This document shows, one piece after another, positions 61,327-64,000 of a stretch of DNA of 64,000 bases (position 1 is the first letter of the stretch; each line of letters begins with the position of its first letter). Location: NCBI GenBank assembly GCA_965230485.1, contig CBDDLA010000001.1:2976001-3040000 (forward strand). The letters run 5' to 3'. This DNA is from Putridiphycobacter sp965230485 (GTDB lineage Bacteria; Bacteroidota; Bacteroidia; Flavobacteriales_D; Crocinitomicaceae). Position numbers and translations under genes: made by a program. A model generated the notes under the pieces. That model was not told the origin of the DNA. It did not search any database and saw only the letters and a list, made by a program, of their open reading frames with translations.

Positions 61327-61656
61327 ATGTCTGATAATACAATTACCATAAACATTATTGATAGAGAAGGCGTAAAGCATGAATTAGAAGCGCCAACCGA
61401 TATGAATATGAATGTCATGGAGGTTTGCCGATCTTATGAATTACCTGTAGAGGGACGTTGTGGGGGGATGGCTATGTGCGCTACTTGTCAATGTTATTTA
61501 GAATCTAATCATGAATTACCAGAGCAGTCTGATTCTGAATTGGACATGCTAGATGAGGCTTTTTTTGTTGAGGATAATAGCCGATTAGGTTGTCAAATTC
61601 AAATCACTGATGAGATAGATGGTATTATATTAAAACTGGCGCCAGAGGGTAATTAA
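61327..61656 (+). CDS. 2Fe-2S ferredoxin (adrenodoxin-like)
   Basis: A 109-residue electron carrier. Cluster cysteines are in R-C-G-G-M-A-M-C-A-T-C (C-x5-C-x2-C) with the fourth in L-G-C-Q-I near residue 95. This spacing is that of vertebrate-type/adrenodoxin-like ferredoxins, also used in iron-sulfur cluster assembly and in hydroxylase systems. It is paired with the reductase gene upstream in one operon. Confidence 0.9.
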   Translation: MSDNTITINIIDREGVKHELEAPTDMNMNVMEVCRSYELPVEGRCGGMAMCATCQCYLESNHELPEQSDSELDMLDEAFFVEDNSRLGCQIQITDEIDGIILKLAPEGN

Positions 61657-61785
61657 AATAAAATTTGGTTTTATTCGTCTCAGAAAAAAACTTGATAGCT
61701 TATTATTTACCTGGTTATAAGAATATTGTTTTTACAACAATGACAGCACAGAAGTAAGGGTGAAATTTGAAATTTAACAAAAGCA

Positions 61786-62562
61786 CTAACTTTTTAAATT
61801 CGCAGGAATTTCGCAAACGGGAATCGGAATCATCTTATGTTTATTGGCTTTATTGAACCTGTTATATATGACTAAAACTTCTTTTTGACGAGAAGTCAGG
61901 TTTGATTCATCTCCATTAAATGCCATGGCCCATTCTAATTCTGGATAAGTAGCTCCTATCTGTCCCTCGTCAGTACGTTCGTCATCCCAAAGTCCATCTG
62001 TTGGAGCAGCTTTTTGAATTGATTCTACAATATTAAGGTGTCTGGCAACATCATAAACTTCACTTTTATATAAATCAGCTATGGGGCTTATGTCAACGCC
62101 TCCGTCTCCATATTTAGTGTAGAATCCAACTCCAAAATCTTCTACTTTATTACCAGTTCCTGCAACCAGTAGTCCTTTTGCTTGACCAATCGCATAAAGT
62201 GTAGTCATTCTTAAGCGCGCTCTAGTATTAGCCATAGATAAACCATGGTTGTCAATACCTTTTGGAAAACTTTTTTTTAGGGTTTCAAAAGTATCAGTAA
62301 GGTTGGGTCTATAATGACTCACATTTGAAAAATGTCTTTCAAGCCATTCAATGTGTTCTAAACCGCGATTAACCTCATTTTCTTTTTGGTGAATCCCCAT
62401 TTCGAGGCAAACTAATTTTAGACCAGTCTTGGCACAAAGTGTGGATGTAACCGCAGAATCAATTCCACCACTAATGCCTATTATAAATCCGTTAACTTTA
62501 GCATTTAAGGCATAGCTTTTAAGCCAATCGACAATATAATCAGTGACTTTACTTACTTGCAT
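61786..62562 (-). CDS. nadE: NAD+ synthase (ammonia-dependent)
   Basis: A 258-residue enzyme that amidates nicotinic acid adenine dinucleotide to NAD+. The ATP pyrophosphatase motif is G-I-S-G-G-I-D-S-A-V near residue 29. Later features include G-T-G-N-K-V-E-D-F-G-V-G-F-Y-T-K-Y-G-D-G and D-I-S-P-I-A-D-L-Y-K. No glutaminase domain is fused, so ammonia is the expected donor. The start at 62562 is preferred because a frame open to 62580 overlaps the upstream gene. It lies one base after the PorT-family gene, and gldB is nearby, an arrangement known in Flavobacteriales. Confidence 0.93.
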   Translation of the reverse strand: MQVSKVTDYIVDWLKSYALNAKVNGFIIGISGGIDSAVTSTLCAKTGLKLVCLEMGIHQKENEVNRGLEHIEWLERHFSNVSHYRPNLTDTFETLKKSFPKGIDNHGLSMANTRARLRMTTLYAIGQAKGLLVAGTGNKVEDFGVGFYTKYGDGGVDISPIADLYKSEVYDVARHLNIVESIQKAAPTDGLWDDERTDEGQIGATYPELEWAMAFNGDESNLTSRQKEVLVIYNRFNKANKHKMIPIPVCEIPANLKS

Positions 62563-62563
62563 G

Positions 62564-63436
62564 TTAGAATAACAGGCCAACCTTTAGTTCAAACATATGT
62601 TGAAAATTACTTTGCACGTTTAGGTTCTCATATCTAAAATCACCAGCAACACTTGTGTCAGGAATTTTGTCAACTAAATGTTCTGATTTTCTGTATACTA
62701 TTGGTGTAATACCATAAATAAAACCTAATTCAGCAAACAAGAAAGTATTTCCAGTAAAATTCCATTGAGATCCACCATAAACACCAATGCCTAAGCGAGC
62801 TAGAGACAGCCCTTTTTTAACGATATCTGGTTTCATGTTGAGGTTACTTATTTCTGTTGTATTTGAGCTTCTTTCAAAAGTAGAGTTGGAGCCATCAGCA
62901 GAAATTTTGTACTTCGCATCATATCCCTCATCATCCATTCTTACACCAGCTAAAAAGCTTGTTCTAAGTCCAAACTTTCCATAATAACTAAATGACCCAA
63001 TCATATTAGTCTGAAATTTTAAGAATATAGGAAACGTAACATATTTTCCTCTAAATTTTCGACTAAGCAATTCAAAGGCAGCAGAGTCAGAATAACCATT
63101 TATTAAGCCATCTTCGTATTTGTAAATTTCAGTGTCATTGTATCCGTAAAATACTTGCCCTAGATCTGAATTATTCGGGTTCCCATAGGTTAAACGAAAC
63201 GATTCTAAGTCGAACTGAACACCTGTAGAAAAAGCAATATTATTGTTAATGTTATAGTCAGCAACCATTCCAATTGTAAAGCCTGAACCGACACCATTTC
63301 TTTCAACTTTGGTGGTTTGTATCTTAAGCCAATTGACGGTCATTCCAGTGACCAATCCAGCTCTCAATTTCTTGTCTTGTGCAAAAGTGGAAGCGCTAAT
63401 TGAAATAATTAAAATGAATGAAAATATTTTTTTCAT
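62564..63436 (-). CDS. PorT-family outer membrane beta-barrel protein
   Basis: A 290-residue protein with a signal peptide (M-K-K-I-F-S-F ending T-F-A-Q). The start at 63436 is taken because the frame extends to 63601 only as an unlikely leader. Alternating beta strands with aromatic ends fill the rest, with the pattern L-R-A-G-L-V-T-G-M at the first strand and E-L-K-V-G-L-L-F at the end. This is the outer membrane beta-barrel/PorT family; true PorT/SprT of the T9SS is shorter, so a paralogue is possible. It is coupled to nadE. Confidence 0.75.
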   Translation of the reverse strand: MKKIFSFILIISISASTFAQDKKLRAGLVTGMTVNWLKIQTTKVERNGVGSGFTIGMVADYNINNNIAFSTGVQFDLESFRLTYGNPNNSDLGQVFYGYNDTEIYKYEDGLINGYSDSAAFELLSRKFRGKYVTFPIFLKFQTNMIGSFSYYGKFGLRTSFLAGVRMDDEGYDAKYKISADGSNSTFERSSNTTEISNLNMKPDIVKKGLSLARLGIGVYGGSQWNFTGNTFLFAELGFIYGITPIVYRKSEHLVDKIPDTSVAGDFRYENLNVQSNFQHMFELKVGLLF

Positions 63437-63495
63437 ACTATATGATTTTATATTTGTAATTACAATAATAGCATAATAAAACCAATTATCACCAT

Positions 63496-64000
63496 ATGAA
63501 AAATAGATTTTTCTATTTAATCTCCATGCTTTTAGTGGTGTGTAGCTGTACTTCAAATTTACTTGATATTGATGTGTCAGAAGTGAATTTAGAAATACCA
63601 CATATAAACCTTATCAACGAATTTGAAAAAGCCCAAAATATTTCAGATTTGGAAGCGATAAATATCGAGTTAAATGATAAAGCACCAGATTTATATGAAT
63701 ATTATACTGCTGAGATGCTAAGGGTAGGGTTACCTATGCAAGATTCTACTGTCACCTTTTTAAATCACTTTTTGGAGGATTCTGTTATGCAACTTGTAAA
63801 TTCTGACATTAAGAGGAAGTTTGATGATTTTACAGATGAATTGAAGCTAATTACTGACATGTTCAAACACCTTAAATATCACATTCCAAATGCTATTTTA
63901 CCCCAAAAGTTACTGACTTATAATTCTACATTTTCTAATGGAGTAATATCTACCCCAGATTGCATTGGTTTGGGTCTTGAGATGTATTTAGGTAAAGGAA
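63496..64000 (+). CDS. gldB: Gliding motility lipoprotein GldB, N-terminal part (partial)
   Basis: The frame runs from ATG 63496 to the right edge, 168 codons. It starts with a lipoprotein signal (L-L-V-V-C-S-C), then a GldB-like region: L-D-I-D-V-S-E-V-N-L-E-I, and at the edge G-L-G-L-E-M-Y-L-G. GldB is an essential lipoprotein of gliding motility and T9SS function in Flavobacterium. Its closeness to nadE matches the usual gldB-nadE neighbourhood. gldC is expected beyond the window. Confidence 0.85.
   Translation, partial: MKNRFFYLISMLLVVCSCTSNLLDIDVSEVNLEIPHINLINEFEKAQNISDLEAINIELNDKAPDLYEYYTAEMLRVGLPMQDSTVTFLNHFLEDSVMQLVNSDIKRKFDDFTDELKLITDMFKHLKYHIPNAILPQKLLTYNSTFSNGVISTPDCIGLGLEMYLGKG

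Noticed and set aside
61657..61675. AATAAAA / TTTTATT hairpin after the ferredoxin gene
   Set aside because: The stem is pure A-T and no clear T tract follows; it may be a terminator but the evidence is poor.
1..64000. tRNA, rRNA, CRISPR array, insertion sequence, prophage or restriction system
   Set aside because: No cloverleaf, rRNA core, regular spaced repeats, transposase, integrase or restriction-modification gene was recognised in the window.

Overview
The window is AT-rich, gene-dense DNA from a member of the Bacteroidota, most likely a marine, gliding member of the Flavobacteriales. The genus cannot be fixed from sequence alone. Pointers are the lipoprotein and outer-membrane protein styles, the TAnnTTTG promoter boxes in place of the sigma-70 -10 element, the scarcity of Shine-Dalgarno sequences, type IX secretion (T9SS) and gliding elements (a PorE-like OmpA protein, a PorT-family barrel, the start of gldB, and a SprB-repeat/sorting-domain surface protein), and HemJ as protoporphyrinogen oxidase. 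No rRNA, tRNA, CRISPR array, insertion sequence or prophage was seen, and no gene-free stretch exceeds 300 bases.

Layout. 1-5 kb holds a YwbE tail, a serine-hydrolase lipoprotein, two SAM methyltransferases, a DUF2132 protein and a DEAD-box helicase. 4.9-14.6 kb is a nearly complete C5-pathway heme locus: araC-type regulator, hemH and hemJ run leftward, and hemA, hemC, hemD, hemB, hemL, hemE and hemF run rightward. The 163-bp divergent region between the two arms carries a good promoter, a perfect 14-bp inverted repeat and a cluster of TATCTTT half-sites. 14.6-17.1 kb has fdhD and fhs (formate use). 17.2-20 kb has a TonB-dependent receptor and a small protein with 13-residue tandem repeats. 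20.1-22.6 kb holds a first polysaccharide pair (O-antigen ligase/polymerase and Wzz). 22.7-31 kb carries threonine aldolase, a Crp/Fnr regulator, a double-FKBP lipoprotein, a PLP decarboxylase, QueD, an MCE-like lipoprotein and a RecB-like helicase-nuclease. 31-36 kb has envelope genes on the minus strand (PorE-like OmpA protein, TPR protein, M23 peptidase). 36.2-38.4 kb is a coiled-coil protein, zapA and rny. 38.6-49.4 kb is the main exopolysaccharide cluster (flippase, Wzz, polymerase, glycosyltransferases, ligase, aminotransferase, UDP-GlcNAc 2-epimerase, initiating sugar transferase). 49.5-54.1 kb is a 1521-residue secreted LamG/SprB protein. 54-64 kb has a DUF4139 protein, asd, a lamin-tail protein gene broken by an amber codon, a ferredoxin reductase with its ferredoxin, nadE, a PorT-family barrel and the 5' end of gldB.

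The most coherent systems are heme synthesis with an apparent dedicated regulator, and a cell-surface programme of polysaccharide assembly, T9SS export and gliding. I found no clear defence or otherwise unprecedented enzymatic system. The most unusual signals are the regulatory DNA between araC and hemA, a similar palindrome at 4097, the structured leader with a direct repeat ahead of the LamG/SprB gene, the 13-residue repeat protein, the amber-interrupted lamin-tail gene, and apparently leaderless promoters.
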